Shown here piece by piece: positions 1 to 9,191 of a DNA stretch of 64,000 bases. The stretch's first letter is position 1. Each line of letters opens with the position of its first letter. Source of the stretch: Pseudomonas sp. RIT-PI-S (GTDB taxonomy: Bacteria; Pseudomonadota; Gammaproteobacteria; Pseudomonadales; Pseudomonadaceae); assembly GCF_025642975.1 (NCBI RefSeq), contig NZ_JANZKJ010000010.1, positions 1 through 64,000 on the forward strand. Reading direction: 5' to 3'. A program made the translations under genes and the position numbers. The notes beneath the pieces were generated by a model. That model made no database searches and was not told the DNA's origin. It saw only the letters and a program-made list of their open reading frames with translations.

Positions 1-31
1 GAGGGGCGTCAACAGTTATTTTCCGAAGCCT

Positions 32-1252
32 TCAAATAACGCCTTTTGCCCTCAGTTCAGCAAGATCCTGTTCACTCAAGCCCAGCTCTCGCGCTAATAA
101 AGCGTCAGTGTGTTCGCCCAGCAGCGGCGGCGCCATTCGATATTCGACAGGGGTACGAGACAGACGCAATGGGCTGGCTACCTGCTTGAGCACACCAGCC
201 AATGGATGGCTGAGTTCCACTGCCAGATCACGAGCTAACACCTGCGGATCCGCGAACACTTGTGCCAGATCATTGATCGGGCCGCAGGGCACGCCAGCCT
301 GCTCGAGGGATTCGACCCACTGGGCGGTCGTTTTGAAAACCGTTGCCTGGCGAATGAGCGGTACCAGCACTGCACGGTTGGCAACGCGAGCCGAATTGGT
401 TGCGAAGCGCGGGTCGTCCGCCCAGCTTTCGCAGCCTGCGACACGGGCGAACTTGCGAAACTGCTGATCGTTGCCGACGGTAAGGATGATATCGCCATCG
501 GCCGTAGGGAAGTCCTGGTACGGCACGATGTTCGGATGGGCATTGCCCAGGCGCTTTGGTGCCACCCCGGTGGTCAGGTAGTTCATGGCCTGGTTGGCCA
601 GGCAAGCCACCTGCACGTCGAGCAAGGCCATATCTATATGTTGCCCTTCGCCGCTGAGCTCGCGCTCAGACAACGCGGCCAGCACCGCCACGGTGGAATA
701 AAGCCCCGTAAGGATGTCCGTCAGCGCTACACCGACTTTCACCGGCCCTTCGCCTTCTTCGCCCTCGGCCCGCCCGGTAAGGCTCATCAGCCCACCCAAG
801 CCCTGCACCATGAAGTCATAGCCTGCTCGCCGAGCGTAAGGCCCGGTTTGGCCAAAGCCTGTAATGGAACAATAGATAAGCCGCGGGTTGATGGCCTTGA
901 GCGAAGCGTAGTCGAGGCCATACGCCGCCAGGCCACCGACCTTGAAGTTCTCGATCACGATGTCGGACTTCGCCGCCAGTGCCCGCACCAGGCTTTGGCC
1001 CTCAGGCCGGGTGAAGTCAATGGTGACGGATGCCTTGTTGCGGTTGGCCGAGAGGTAATAGGCGGCCTCGCCGGTGGAGTTACCTTGTCCATCCTTTAGA
1101 TAGGGCGGGCCCCAGGCGCGAGTGTCGTCGCCGCTGCCCGGCCGCTCCACCTTTATGACGTCCGCTCCCAAATCCCCGAGGATCTGGCCCGCCCAAGGGC
1201 CGGCGAGCACCCGGGAGAGGTCGAGGACTTTCAAATGCGACAACGCGCCCAT
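32..1252 (-). CDS. gcdG: CaiB/BaiF-type CoA transferase, glutarate CoA-transferase
   Basis: Formyl-CoA-transferase-like (class III) CoA transferase of about 406 residues. It most likely moves CoA from succinyl-CoA to glutarate, making the substrate of the dehydrogenase encoded next to it, in the lysine/5-aminovalerate route. The N-terminus reads LKVLDLSRVLAGPWAGQILG, and ADVIKVERP and VTIDFTRPEG follow, all hallmarks of the family; the conserved C-terminal GVPCGPINDL segment is also present. The reading frame is open upstream to 1306, but the ATG at 1252 (MGALSHLKV) matches family N-termini. It lies 16 bp downstream of gcdH in the same direction, so the two are probably one transcript under the divergent LysR regulator. 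The glutarate substrate is inferred from this context, as P. putida has the same arrangement. Confidence 0.9.
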   Translation of the reverse strand: MGALSHLKVLDLSRVLAGPWAGQILGDLGADVIKVERPGSGDDTRAWGPPYLKDGQGNSTGEAAYYLSANRNKASVTIDFTRPEGQSLVRALAAKSDIVIENFKVGGLAAYGLDYASLKAINPRLIYCSITGFGQTGPYARRAGYDFMVQGLGGLMSLTGRAEGEEGEGPVKVGVALTDILTGLYSTVAVLAALSERELSGEGQHIDMALLDVQVACLANQAMNYLTTGVAPKRLGNAHPNIVPYQDFPTADGDIILTVGNDQQFRKFARVAGCESWADDPRFATNSARVANRAVLVPLIRQATVFKTTAQWVESLEQAGVPCGPINDLAQVFADPQVLARDLAVELSHPLAGVLKQVASPLRLSRTPVEYRMAPPLLGEHTDALLARELGLSEQDLAELRAKGVI

Positions 1253-1268
1253 GGCAAGCCGCTCCTTA

Positions 1269-2450
1269 TTAATAGAAGGCCTGAATGCCGGTTTGCGCAC
1301 GCCCAAGGATCAGCGCGTGAACGTCGTGGGTACCTTCATAGGTGTTCACCACTTCGAGGTTCACCAAGTGGCGAGCCACGCCAAATTCATCGGAGATGCC
1401 GTTACCGCCCAGCATGTCTCGCGCCACCCGGGCGATGTCCAGCGCCTTGCCACAGGAGTTGCGCTTCATGATGGAAGTAATTTCAACCGCGGCGGTGCCT
1501 TCGTCTTTCATCCGCCCAAGCCGCAGGCAGCCTTGCAGCGCGAGGGTGATCTCGGTCTGCATGTCGGCCAGTTTCTTCTGTACCAGCTGGGTGGCCGCCA
1601 GGGGACGGCCGAACTGCTGCCGGTCCAGTGTGTATTGGCGCGCAGTGTGCCAGCAGTATTCAGCCGCCCCCAGTGCCCCCCAGGAAATGCCATAACGTGC
1701 GGAATTGAGGCAAGTGAACGGCCCTTTCAAGCCACGCACGTCTGGGAAGGCGTTTTCTTCCGGCACGAATACGTTGTCCATAACGATCTCACCGGTGATC
1801 GAGGCTCGCAGCCCAACCTTGCCGTGGATTGCCGGGGCGGTCAGGCCCTCCCAGCCTTTTTCCAGAATGAAGCCGCGGATGTCGCCGGCGTCGTCCTTGG
1901 CCCAGACCACGAATACATCTGCGATCGGGCTGTTGGTGATCCACATCTTGCTGCCGCTCAACCGATAGCCACCGTCGGCCTTCTTGGCGCGGGTGATCAT
2001 CGCTCCGGGGTCGGAGCCATGGTTGGGTTCGGTCAGGCCGAAACATCCGATCCAGTGGCCGCTAGCGAGTTTGGGTAGGTATTTCTGCTTCTGCGCCTCG
2101 GTACCGAACTCATTGATGGGCACCATGACCAGCGATGACTGCACGCTCATCATCGAGCGGTAACCGGAGTCGATGCGCTCAACTTCCCGGGCGATCAAAC
2201 CGTAGCTGACGTAGTTGAGGCCACTGCCGCCGTACTGTTCGGGAATAGTGGCACCGAGCAGCCCCATATCGCCCATTTCGCGGAAGATGGCCGGGTCTGT
2301 CAGTTCGTGTCGAAAAGCTTCCAGGACCCTGGGCGCCAGGCTGGCCTGGGCGAACTGGGCCGCGCTGTCGCGCACCATGCGCTCCTCTTCCGAAAGCTGC
2401 TGATCCAGCAGCAGCGGGTCGATCCAGTTAAAGCTCGCTTTGGTAGCCAT
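1269..2450 (-). CDS. gcdH: Glutaryl-CoA dehydrogenase
   Basis: FAD-dependent acyl-CoA dehydrogenase of 393 residues that oxidises and decarboxylates glutaryl-CoA to crotonyl-CoA. Visible family features are [15 protein letters not shown] (FAD/substrate loop), [18 protein letters not shown], and the C-terminal [20 protein letters not shown], which carries the Glu used as catalytic base in this family. The length equals that of characterised bacterial GcdH. ATG at 2450 was chosen over the longer frame to 2552 because [15 protein letters not shown] is the usual N-terminus and the extra 34 residues look non-coding. It is the first gene of a likely gcdH-gcdG operon and is divergent from gcdR. The encoded step feeds lysine-derived glutarate to acetyl-CoA. 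Confidence 0.96.
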   Translation of the reverse strand: MATKASFNWIDPLLLDQQLSEEERMVRDSAAQFAQASLAPRVLEAFRHELTDPAIFREMGDMGLLGATIPEQYGGSGLNYVSYGLIAREVERIDSGYRSMMSVQSSLVMVPINEFGTEAQKQKYLPKLASGHWIGCFGLTEPNHGSDPGAMITRAKKADGGYRLSGSKMWITNSPIADVFVVWAKDDAGDIRGFILEKGWEGLTAPAIHGKVGLRASITGEIVMDNVFVPEENAFPDVRGLKGPFTCLNSARYGISWGALGAAEYCWHTARQYTLDRQQFGRPLAATQLVQKKLADMQTEITLALQGCLRLGRMKDEGTAAVEITSIMKRNSCGKALDIARVARDMLGGNGISDEFGVARHLVNLEVVNTYEGTHDVHALILGRAQTGIQAFY

Positions 2451-2528
2451 GGTCGCTAATTCCTTGAGGCTTGGTGACAGTGCAGTAAGCCTAGATGCCC
2501 GCCGGTAATGACTCAAACGAGGTTTCAG

Positions 2529-2543
2529 CAACACGTTGTGTTG
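2529..2543. promoter_or_regulatory. Palindrome between gcdH and gcdR, candidate GcdR operator
   Basis: Perfect inverted repeat CAACAC-GTT-GTGTTG, located centrally in the 149-bp divergent gap. LysR-type regulators bind such dyads between their own gene and the target. Assignment to GcdR is inference from position only. Confidence 0.5.
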
Positions 2544-2599
2544 ATTTCTCACTCCGAAAGGCTCACAAAGGCTTATTCCTCAAGCACGGGTCATGAGCC

Positions 2600-3499
2600 A
2601 TGCGCAGAAAAATTCCGAGCACCGCTGCATTGGTCAGCTTCGAAGCCGCCGCCCGCCACCAGAGCTTCACCAAGGCGGCAACCGAGCTGTCGCTTACCCA
2701 GGGCGCAGTCTGCAGGCAGATCGCTGCGCTGGAAGCCTTTCTCAACGTGGAGCTGTTCCGCCGTTCGCGCCGCGGGGTGACATTGACCGAGGCGGGTTTG
2801 TCTTACAGCCGGCAAGTGTCGGCCCAGCTAGACGCCGTGGAACGCGACACGCTTTCGGTGATGGGCCAACAGGGTGCGGCGGCCATCGAACTGGCGGTGG
2901 TCCCTACCTTCGGCACCCGCTGGTTACTACCGAGGCTCAAAGAGTTTCAGCAGCTGCATCCACAGGTGACCGTCAACCTTACCAACCGCACCCGGCCCTT
3001 CCTGTTCGCTGACACCCCATTCGATGCCGCTATTTATTTCGGTGACGGAGAGTGGCCGGGCGCCCGTGCCTACCGCCTGATGGCTGAGCATTCGCAACCG
3101 GTGTGCAGCCCGGCCCTGTTGGCCGGGCGGGCACCGTCGGACCCATCGCGCCTGGCAGAGCTACCCTTGCTGCAGCAGACAACCCGCCCTTACGCCTGGC
3201 GCCATTGGTTTGCGTCGGCGGGCCTGCAGGTGGCCCGGGACCTGACCGGCCCCCGCTATGAACTGTTTTCGATGCTTGCCCAAGCGGCTATCCACCAAAT
3301 GGGGGTGGCCCTTATTCCTCCGTTCTTAATTGAGCAAGAATTGCTACGCGGCGAATTGGTGATAGCACATGAACATGTGTTCTCGGATTCGCGCGCCTAT
3401 CACTTGATGATTCCCGAAAGGAAAGTTGAATCGGCGTCGCTGAAAGCATTCAGGGACTGGTTAGTTAGCACTGCCCGAAACTATTCCACAAAAGACTAG
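2600..3499 (+). CDS. gcdR: LysR-type regulator of glutarate catabolism
   Basis: LysR-family regulator of 299 residues. The N-terminal winged helix-turn-helix is clear (FEAAARHQSFTKAATELSLT, then QGAVCRQIAALE), followed by a GcvA-like substrate-binding domain (GTRWLLPRLKEFQQLHPQV; MGVALIPPFLIEQELLRGEL). It is transcribed away from gcdH with 149 bp between the start codons, the typical arrangement for a LysR activator of the neighbouring catabolic genes; glutarate or glutaryl-CoA would be the expected effector. The last codons and stop lie inside the first copy of a 23-bp direct repeat described separately. Confidence 0.85.
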   Translation: MRRKIPSTAALVSFEAAARHQSFTKAATELSLTQGAVCRQIAALEAFLNVELFRRSRRGVTLTEAGLSYSRQVSAQLDAVERDTLSVMGQQGAAAIELAVVPTFGTRWLLPRLKEFQQLHPQVTVNLTNRTRPFLFADTPFDAAIYFGDGEWPGARAYRLMAEHSQPVCSPALLAGRAPSDPSRLAELPLLQQTTRPYAWRHWFASAGLQVARDLTGPRYELFSMLAQAAIHQMGVALIPPFLIEQELLRGELVIAHEHVFSDSRAYHLMIPERKVESASLKAFRDWLVSTARNYSTKD

Positions 3500-3552
3500 C
3501 AGCTATAACTTTGACCAATAACATTACGGCAAAGAATAGCTGCTATAACTTT
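3490..3552. repeat. Two 23-bp direct repeats, 40-bp period, at the gcdR 3' end
   Basis: Copies at 3490-3512 and 3530-3552 match at 20 of 23 positions; the shared core ends in GCTATAACTTT. The first copy includes the gcdR stop codon. The cores TAGCAGCTA and TAGCTGCTA are also inverted with respect to each other, so a transcript could form a weak stem. Origin and function are unknown. Confidence 0.6.
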
Positions 3553-3880
3553 CGAGGCTTCCGCCAGCTCGACGCCAGCGCCATGAAAGGACTGCCCAGT
3601 CTAAGCCGGACCGCCCATCCTGCAAGGGGTTGAGCGGGTTACAGCATTGCGCCTTGGTAACTTTTGATGCATGTCGTGGTCAGCATTCCCTTGTTCGTTT
3701 CGAGCAAAAAGATCACTTAAGCTTGAATGCTGATATTAGTAGTTGCTCGTGCGGAGTCGCCTATGCAAAATGCAGCCACGCGATACCGCTATAAGCTCAA
3801 CCTGCATTTTTATTTGTAGGGCAATACGCCCGTTTTCAAAGTGCAAGATCCCAACAAGAGTTCCAGCCAGGAGAAATATC
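3500..3880. other. 381-bp noncoding gap before pntAA
   Basis: No plausible gene was found. Apart from the direct repeat at its left edge, I see an AT-richer stretch at about 3660-3800 likely to hold the pnt promoter, and a Shine-Dalgarno CAGGAG at 3868-3873 directly before the GTG start of pntAA. No terminator with a clear T-tract was seen after gcdR. Confidence 0.6.
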
Positions 3881-5002
3881 GTGCACATAGGCGTCCCACT
3901 TGAAACCCACCCGGGCGAAACCCGTGTGGCGGCCACTCCCGAAACCGTAAAAAAGCTCATTGGGCAGGGCCACAGCGTGGTGATCGAGACCGGCGCTGGA
4001 GTGGCTGCCAGCATTCCGGATGCCGCTTATGAAGCTGCCGGGGCAACCCTGGGCAGCGCAGCACAAGCCTTTGCCGCTCAACTGGTTTTAAAGGTAGTTG
4101 CCCCCAACCCTCAGGAGCTGAGCAGCTTGGCGGCGGGCACGGTCGTGGTGGGCATGCTTAACCCCTTCGATACCGACAACCTTGCGCGCATGGCTGAACA
4201 GGGGATCACCGCGTTCTCGCTGGAAGCCGCTCCCCGCACCTCGCGTGCGCAGAGCCTGGACGTGCTGTCTTCGCAAGCCAACATCGCCGGCTATAAAGCC
4301 GTGCTGCTGGCCACTCAGCACTACCCTCGCTTCATGCCCATGCTCATGACCGCAGCCGGTACCGTAAAGGCTGCACGGGTGTTGATATTGGGTGCAGGTG
4401 TGGCCGGGCTACAGGCCATCGCCACAGCCAAGCGCCTGGGGGCAGTAATTGAAGCCTCGGACGTGCGGCCAGCGGTGAAGGAGCAGATCGAATCCTTGGG
4501 CGCTAAATTCATCGACGTCCCGTATGAGACCGACGAGGAGCGGGACTGCGCGCAAGGCGTTGGCGGTTATGCGCGCCCTATGCCCGCCAGCTGGATGCAG
4601 CGCCAGGCTCAGGCGGTGCATGAGCGCGCCAAGCAGGCCGATATCGTCATCACCACGGCGCTGATTCCGGGCCGCAAGGCCCCTACGTTGCTCAGCGCCG
4701 ATACCGTGGCGCAGATGAAACCGGGCGCTGTGGTGGTGGACCTCGCCGCTGCCCAAGGTGGCAACTGCCCGCTGACCGTAGCCGACCAAGTAGTGAGCGC
4801 ACACGGGGTGACTATCCTCGGCCCGACCAACTTGGCCGCGCAGGTGCCGGCCGATGCCTCCGCGCTTTATGCGCGCAACCTGCTCGACTTCCTCAAACTG
4901 ATCCTCGGCAAGGACGGCGCCCTGGAAATTCCACTTGAAGACGACATAGTCGCGGCCTGCCTGATGTGCCGTGACGGCCAACTTCTGCGCAAGCAATCCT
5001 GA
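3881..5002 (+). CDS. pntAA: NAD(P) transhydrogenase, alpha subunit part 1
   Basis: Domain I (NAD(H)-binding) of the membrane proton-translocating transhydrogenase, which makes NADPH from NADH using the proton gradient. The N-terminus [20 protein letters not shown], the dinucleotide fold [20 protein letters not shown] and the [10 protein letters not shown] loop are family hallmarks. The frame is open from 3743, but GTG at 3881 has a good ribosome binding site 7 bp upstream and gives the normal 373-residue length. It is followed by pntAB after 14 bp; in these bacteria the enzyme is split into three genes. Confidence 0.95.
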   Translation: MHIGVPLETHPGETRVAATPETVKKLIGQGHSVVIETGAGVAASIPDAAYEAAGATLGSAAQAFAAQLVLKVVAPNPQELSSLAAGTVVVGMLNPFDTDNLARMAEQGITAFSLEAAPRTSRAQSLDVLSSQANIAGYKAVLLATQHYPRFMPMLMTAAGTVKAARVLILGAGVAGLQAIATAKRLGAVIEASDVRPAVKEQIESLGAKFIDVPYETDEERDCAQGVGGYARPMPASWMQRQAQAVHERAKQADIVITTALIPGRKAPTLLSADTVAQMKPGAVVVDLAAAQGGNCPLTVADQVVSAHGVTILGPTNLAAQVPADASALYARNLLDFLKLILGKDGALEIPLEDDIVAACLMCRDGQLLRKQS

Positions 5003-5016
5003 CGAGGAATACCGCA

Positions 5017-5334
5017 ATGGAAGACATGCTGATTTCCCACGGCATCTACAACCTGATCATTTTCGTGCTGGCGATCTATGTGGGTTACCACGTGGTCTGG
5101 AACGTTACCCCCGCCCTGCATACACCGTTGATGGCGGTCACTAACGCTATCTCGGCGATCGTGATCGTCGGGGCCATGCTGGCGGCTGCCTTGACGGTGA
5201 CCCCGCTGGGCAAGGTCATGGGCACCGCGGCGGTAGCGCTGGCAGCGGTCAATGTATTCGGGGGCTTTTTGGTTACCCGCCGCATGCTGGAAATGTTCAA
5301 GAAGAAAGCCAAGCCCGGAGCGAACTCGCAATGA
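5017..5334 (+). CDS. pntAB: NAD(P) transhydrogenase, alpha subunit part 2
   Basis: Membrane protein of 105 residues supplying the short domain II segment that joins the PntAA soluble domain to the proton channel. The N-terminal [19 protein letters not shown] and the segments [20 protein letters not shown] and [20 protein letters not shown] match the family; three to four transmembrane helices are visible. Its stop overlaps the pntB start in ATGA, indicating translational coupling. It acts in the inner membrane as part of the PntAA-PntAB-PntB complex. Confidence 0.95.
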   Translation: MEDMLISHGIYNLIIFVLAIYVGYHVVWNVTPALHTPLMAVTNAISAIVIVGAMLAAALTVTPLGKVMGTAAVALAAVNVFGGFLVTRRMLEMFKKKAKPGANSQ

Positions 5335-6767
5335 GCATGAACCTGATCACCCTGCTTTACCTGGTCGCCTCGGTCTGCTTCATCCAGGCGCTCAAGGGGC
5401 TTTCGCACCCGACCACGTCACGGCGCGGTAACCTGTTCGGCATGGCCGGGATGGCCTTGGCAGTGCTTACCACGGTCGTGCTGATCTTCAAGCTCGGTTC
5501 GGAGCTGGCTGGTGTAGGTATCGGCTACGTCGTGCTGGGCTTGCTGATCGGCGGTAGCGCCGGTTCGATCATGGCGCGGCGCGTCGAGATGACCAAAATG
5601 CCGGAGCTGGTCGCCTTCATGCACAGCATGATCGGCCTGGCCGCGGTGTTCATCGCCATCGCTGCCGTGGTCGAACCTCAGTCCCTCGGTATCGTGGCGC
5701 AGTTGGGGGACCCGATCCCTAGCGGTAACCGCCTGGAGCTGTTCCTCGGCGCGGCCATCGGCGCGGTTACTTTCTCCGGTTCGGTAATCGCTTTCGGCAA
5801 ACTGTCTGGCAAGTACAAGTTCAGGCTGTTCCAAGGAGCACCCGTACAGTTCGCCGGCCAGCATAAGCTCAACCTGCTGCTCGGCCTGCTGACCGTCGGC
5901 CTGGGCATCTTCTTTATGCTCACTGGCAGCCACGCTGCCTTCGCCTTGATGCTCGCCCTGGCGTTCGTAATGGGCGTGCTGATCATCATCCCCATCGGCG
6001 GCGCCGACATGCCGGTCGTGGTGTCGATGCTCAATAGCTACTCTGGGTGGGCGGCCGCCGGCATCGGGTTTTCCCTGAATAACTCCATGCTGATCATTGC
6101 CGGCTCGCTGGTAGGTTCATCCGGGGCAATCCTCTCTTACATCATGTGCAAGGCGATGAACCGGTCGTTCTTCAACGTGATCCTCGGCGGCTTCGGCGGG
6201 AATACTGATGTCGCCTCTGCGGCAGGCAGCCAGGAAGCGCGCCCGGTGAAGTCCGGCTCTGCCGACGACGCCAGCTTCCTGCTGAGCAACGCCGACACCG
6301 TGATCATCGTGCCGGGCTACGGCCTGGCGGTCGCGCGCGCTCAACACGCACTCAAGGAGCTCACCGAAAAGCTCACCCATAACGGCGTGACGGTGAAATA
6401 CGCCATTCACCCGGTCGCCGGGCGCATGCCTGGGCATATGAACGTGCTGCTGGCAGAAGCCGAAGTGCCGTACGACCAGGTATTCGAGATGGAGGACATC
6501 AACTCCGAGTTCGGTCAGGCGGATGTGGTGCTGGTGCTCGGCGCTAACGACGTGGTCAACCCGGCTGCCAAGAACGATCCCAAATCGCCTATCGCAGGGA
6601 TGCCCATTCTGGAGGCGTTCAAGGCGCGCACCATCATCGTCAACAAGCGCTCCATGGCAAGCGGCTACGCCGGTTTGGATAACGAACTGTTCTACATGGA
6701 CAAAACCATGATGGTGTTCGGCGATGCCAAAAAGGTTATCGAGGACATGGTAAAAGCCGTCGATTGA
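5331..6767 (+). CDS. pntB: NAD(P) transhydrogenase, beta subunit
   Basis: 478-residue beta subunit. The first half is a multi-helix membrane domain that forms much of the proton channel, including the [20 protein letters not shown] segment; the second half is the soluble NADP(H)-binding domain III with [40 protein letters not shown] and [16 protein letters not shown], which are diagnostic. The gene overlaps pntAB by 4 bp and is followed by a hairpin terminator, so pntAA-pntAB-pntB form one operon. Length and motifs are complete. Confidence 0.97.
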   Translation: MSMNLITLLYLVASVCFIQALKGLSHPTTSRRGNLFGMAGMALAVLTTVVLIFKLGSELAGVGIGYVVLGLLIGGSAGSIMARRVEMTKMPELVAFMHSMIGLAAVFIAIAAVVEPQSLGIVAQLGDPIPSGNRLELFLGAAIGAVTFSGSVIAFGKLSGKYKFRLFQGAPVQFAGQHKLNLLLGLLTVGLGIFFMLTGSHAAFALMLALAFVMGVLIIIPIGGADMPVVVSMLNSYSGWAAAGIGFSLNNSMLIIAGSLVGSSGAILSYIMCKAMNRSFFNVILGGFGGNTDVASAAGSQEARPVKSGSADDASFLLSNADTVIIVPGYGLAVARAQHALKELTEKLTHNGVTVKYAIHPVAGRMPGHMNVLLAEAEVPYDQVFEMEDINSEFGQADVVLVLGANDVVNPAAKNDPKSPIAGMPILEAFKARTIIVNKRSMASGYAGLDNELFYMDKTMMVFGDAKKVIEDMVKAVD

Positions 6768-6779
6768 CGCCCCGCCCCA

Positions 6780-6811
6780 ACCGGCCCAGAACCCTCCGGG
6801 CCGGTGTCTTT
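6780..6811 (+). terminator. Terminator of the pnt operon
   Basis: Inverted repeat ACCGGCCC (6780-6787) and GGGCCGGT (6798-6805), followed by a broken T-rich stretch. It lies 12 bp after pntB. Confidence 0.75.
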
Positions 6812-6943
6812 ACCTTTTCGGTAACAGTGTTTTACGTCATAAACCCCTAAATAGAGCCTTTCCTTCGACCTTTGTCGGAGGCCATGCGGCGCGCCGGTTG
6901 AATAGACTTCTCGACCTGCCCACCGCTGCAAGAGGCTTCACCC

Positions 6944-8437
6944 ATGTACCCTGACCGCATCCGCCTGGCTTCCCTTCACAGTAAGGTGATGCCTGCCTCG
7001 CAAGCCGCTGCCTTGATCGAAAACGGCATGACCGTGGGCATGAGCGGCTTTACCCGTGCAGGCGAAGCCAAGGCGGTGCCGCAAGCGCTGGCCGATCGAG
7101 CCCGCGAACACCCCCTGCAGATCACCCTGATGACTGGCGCGAGCCTGGGCAATGACCTGGATAAGCAGCTCACCGAAGCTGGCGTGCTTGCCCGGCGCAT
7201 GCCGTTCCAGGTCGACAGCACCCTGCGCAAAGCTATCAACGACGGCAAGGTGATGTTTATCGACCAGCACCTGTCTGAAACGGTCGAGCAGTTGCGCAAT
7301 CTGCAACTCAAACCTGTCGACTTGGCAGTCATCGAAGCGGTGGCGATCACCGAGCAGGGGCATATCGTGCCTACCACTTCGGTAGGCAACTCCGCCAGCT
7401 TTGCCATCCTCGCGCGCCAAGTCATCGTTGAAATCAATCTGGCACAGCCGTTGGCGCTCGAAGGGCTGCACGACATCTACATTCCCACCTACCGCCCCAC
7501 CCGCAGCCCGATTCCCGTAGTGGCCTGCGATAGCCGGATCGGCAGCACTGCGATCCCTATCGATCCGGCGAAAATAGCCGCGATCGTGATCAGCAACCAG
7601 GCAGACTCCAATTCCACCGTGCTGCCACCCGACAGCGAAACCAAGGCCATCGCCGATCACCTGGTGGCGTTCTTCAGCCGCGAAGTCTCGCTCGGCCGGC
7701 TGACCCACCGGCTGATGCCCCTGCAAGCGGGAATAGGCACCATCGCCAATGCGGTGATGCATGGCCTGCTGGACTCGCCCTTCCACGACCTAACGATGTA
7801 CTCCGAAGTGCTTCAAGATTCGACCTTCGACCTCTTCGACGCCGGCAAACTAAGCTTCGCTTCCGGTAGCTCCATTACCCTTTCGGCGCGACGCCACCAT
7901 CAAGTGTTCGACGAACTGGAACGGTACAAATCTCGGCTGGTGCTGCGCCCGCAAGAAATATCCAATCACCCGGAGGTAATCCGTCGGTTGGGGATCATCG
8001 GTATCAACACTGCATTGGAATTCGACATTTACGGCAATGTGAATTCCACCCATGTGGCGGGTACCCGGATGATGAATGGTATTGGCGGCTCTGGAGATTT
8101 CGCGCGCAATGCGCACTTGGCGATCTTTGTGACCAAGTCCACCGCCAAGGGCGGCGCCATCTCCAGCGTGGTGCCGATGGTCAGCCATGTGGACCACACT
8201 GAACACGATGTCGACATCTTGGTCACCGAGCAAGGGCTGGCGGACCTGCGTGGCCTGGCGCCCCGAGAGCGGGCCCAAGTCATCATCAATAACTGCGTGC
8301 ATCCGACCTATCGCCAACCACTACAGCAGTACTTCAGCAAAGCTTGCGCGAAGGGCGGTCATACCCCGCACAGCCTCCGCGAGGCCCTGAGCTGGCATAT
8401 CAATGCTGAAGAAACAGGGCAGATGCTGGTTCAATAG
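6944..8437 (+). CDS. Acetyl-CoA hydrolase/CoA transferase family protein
   Basis: 497-residue class I CoA transferase of the AarC/Cat1/ScpC group. Members either move CoA between succinyl-CoA and acetate or propionate, or hydrolyse acetyl-CoA. Visible family segments are NGMTVGMSGFTRAGEAKAVP near the N-terminus, NGIGGSGDFARNAHLAIFV and ILVTEQGLADLRGLAPRERA near the C-terminus. The start ATG gives a normal family N-terminus. It is a single gene between the pnt terminator and a noncoding gap. Whether succinate or water is the acceptor cannot be decided from sequence; a role in acetate or propionate balance is inference. Confidence 0.9.
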   Translation: MYPDRIRLASLHSKVMPASQAAALIENGMTVGMSGFTRAGEAKAVPQALADRAREHPLQITLMTGASLGNDLDKQLTEAGVLARRMPFQVDSTLRKAINDGKVMFIDQHLSETVEQLRNLQLKPVDLAVIEAVAITEQGHIVPTTSVGNSASFAILARQVIVEINLAQPLALEGLHDIYIPTYRPTRSPIPVVACDSRIGSTAIPIDPAKIAAIVISNQADSNSTVLPPDSETKAIADHLVAFFSREVSLGRLTHRLMPLQAGIGTIANAVMHGLLDSPFHDLTMYSEVLQDSTFDLFDAGKLSFASGSSITLSARRHHQVFDELERYKSRLVLRPQEISNHPEVIRRLGIIGINTALEFDIYGNVNSTHVAGTRMMNGIGGSGDFARNAHLAIFVTKSTAKGGAISSVVPMVSHVDHTEHDVDILVTEQGLADLRGLAPRERAQVIINNCVHPTYRQPLQQYFSKACAKGGHTPHSLREALSWHINAEETGQMLVQ

Positions 8438-8758
8438 CGCGTTTTTCAGCAGCAGCTGCACAGCAGCAGTGCCCTGTACTCCCATGCTTCATACCTGTTT
8501 TTTCATAAACTGTACTACTGTACCTGTCGTTTAAACGGGTTATGGCCGTTTCGTAGCGTGGCAAAACGCTTAAATGCACCAAGCCGGTGCGGACCAGTAC
8601 AGATTGCACCAAGAAGGCTGCCACAGTTCCAAAAAACAGATAACTGCGCGCTACTCTTAATTGTGAACTGTACATATGAAATCGAGCGGCTGAAGCGCAT
8701 CATTTGTTCCATCTTCAGAACACACTTAAATCCCGCCACAAGCGGAAGGATGTCAACC
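8438..8758. other. 321-bp noncoding gap before the DUF1127 gene
   Basis: No gene was found. It holds five copies of CTGTAC (annotated separately), a CAGCAGCAG-rich stretch near 8450-8470 and a clear ribosome binding site GGAAGGA at 8744-8750. Confidence 0.6.
8474..8673. promoter_or_regulatory. Cluster of CTGTAC motifs upstream of DUF1127
   Basis: CTGTAC occurs at 8474-8479, 8510-8515, 8518-8523 and 8668-8673, and inverted as GTACAG at 8597-8602. Three of the copies read ACTGTAC, and two of those form an 8-bp-period tandem at 8509-8523. A sixth copy (ACTGTAC) lies at 9082-9088, ahead of the DUF2388 genes. A hexamer is expected by chance less than once here, so these are likely binding sites for one regulator. 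Direct repeats of this kind are typical of GntR/MocR-type proteins, but the regulator is unknown. Confidence 0.55.
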
Positions 8759-8974
8759 ATGGAACATACCCTACGTTCCGATCTGCGTTTCAACGACAGC
8801 GTTACCCACGCCAAAGCTTCCCTGCCTCTGCGCGTTCTGGCCAACTTGAGCCTGTGGCAGCGTCGTCTGGCCAGCCGCCATCAGCTCGCGCGTCTTGATT
8901 CGCGCTTGTTGGCCGATGCCGGCATCAGTGAAGCCCAGCGCTTCGAAGAGCTGAGCAAGCCGTTCTGGCGCTAA
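8759..8974 (+). CDS. DUF1127 domain protein
   Basis: 71-residue basic protein. The C-terminal half (LWQRRLASRHQLARLDSRLL, then ADAGIS) is the DUF1127 motif, found in small proteobacterial proteins, some of which bind RNA and affect phosphate or stress responses. ATG at 8759 is preferred over 8750 because the ribosome binding site GGAAGGA then sits 8 bp away. The gene stands alone between the CTGTAC cluster and a strong terminator, so it is probably expressed as a short single-gene mRNA. The exact function is unknown. Confidence 0.85.
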   Translation: MEHTLRSDLRFNDSVTHAKASLPLRVLANLSLWQRRLASRHQLARLDSRLLADAGISEAQRFEELSKPFWR

Positions 8975-8998
8975 GCTCGGGCCTTCAGGCTCGCTAGA

Positions 8999-9029
8999 AA
9001 CCCGCTCCGGTCGCCGCAGCGGGTTTTTT
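8999..9029 (+). terminator. Rho-independent terminator after DUF1127
   Basis: Stem AACCCGCT / AGCGGGTT with a GC-rich loop and a run of T, 24 bp after the stop codon. Confidence 0.9.
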
Positions 9030-9135
9030 ATTGCCTACGCTTCGGATAATTCAATTTTCATATAAAAACTTTATTTTTCAAACTGTACTGGTCTGCACAC
9101 CGCGACCGATGCGTGGAACCTTTCCAGCCAGCACG

Positions 9136-9179
9136 CTCTAATAAGCCGTTTATAGGCCTTATCCGGTGCCTTATTAGAG
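9136..9179 (+). promoter_or_regulatory. 10-bp-arm hairpin or operator in the leader of the DUF2388 cluster
   Basis: Perfect inverted repeat CTCTAATAAG (9136-9145) and CTTATTAGAG (9170-9179) with a 24-bp spacer. The 3' arm ends 2 bp before the Shine-Dalgarno core (AGAGGAA, ending at 9186) of the gene at 9192. It could be an mRNA hairpin that influences ribosome access or a DNA operator. Confidence 0.6.
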
Positions 9180-9191
9180 AGAGGAACGATC

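Noticed and set aside
260..1099. 279-codon open frame antisense to gcdG
   Set aside because: Shadow of the CoA transferase gene; no recognisable domain.
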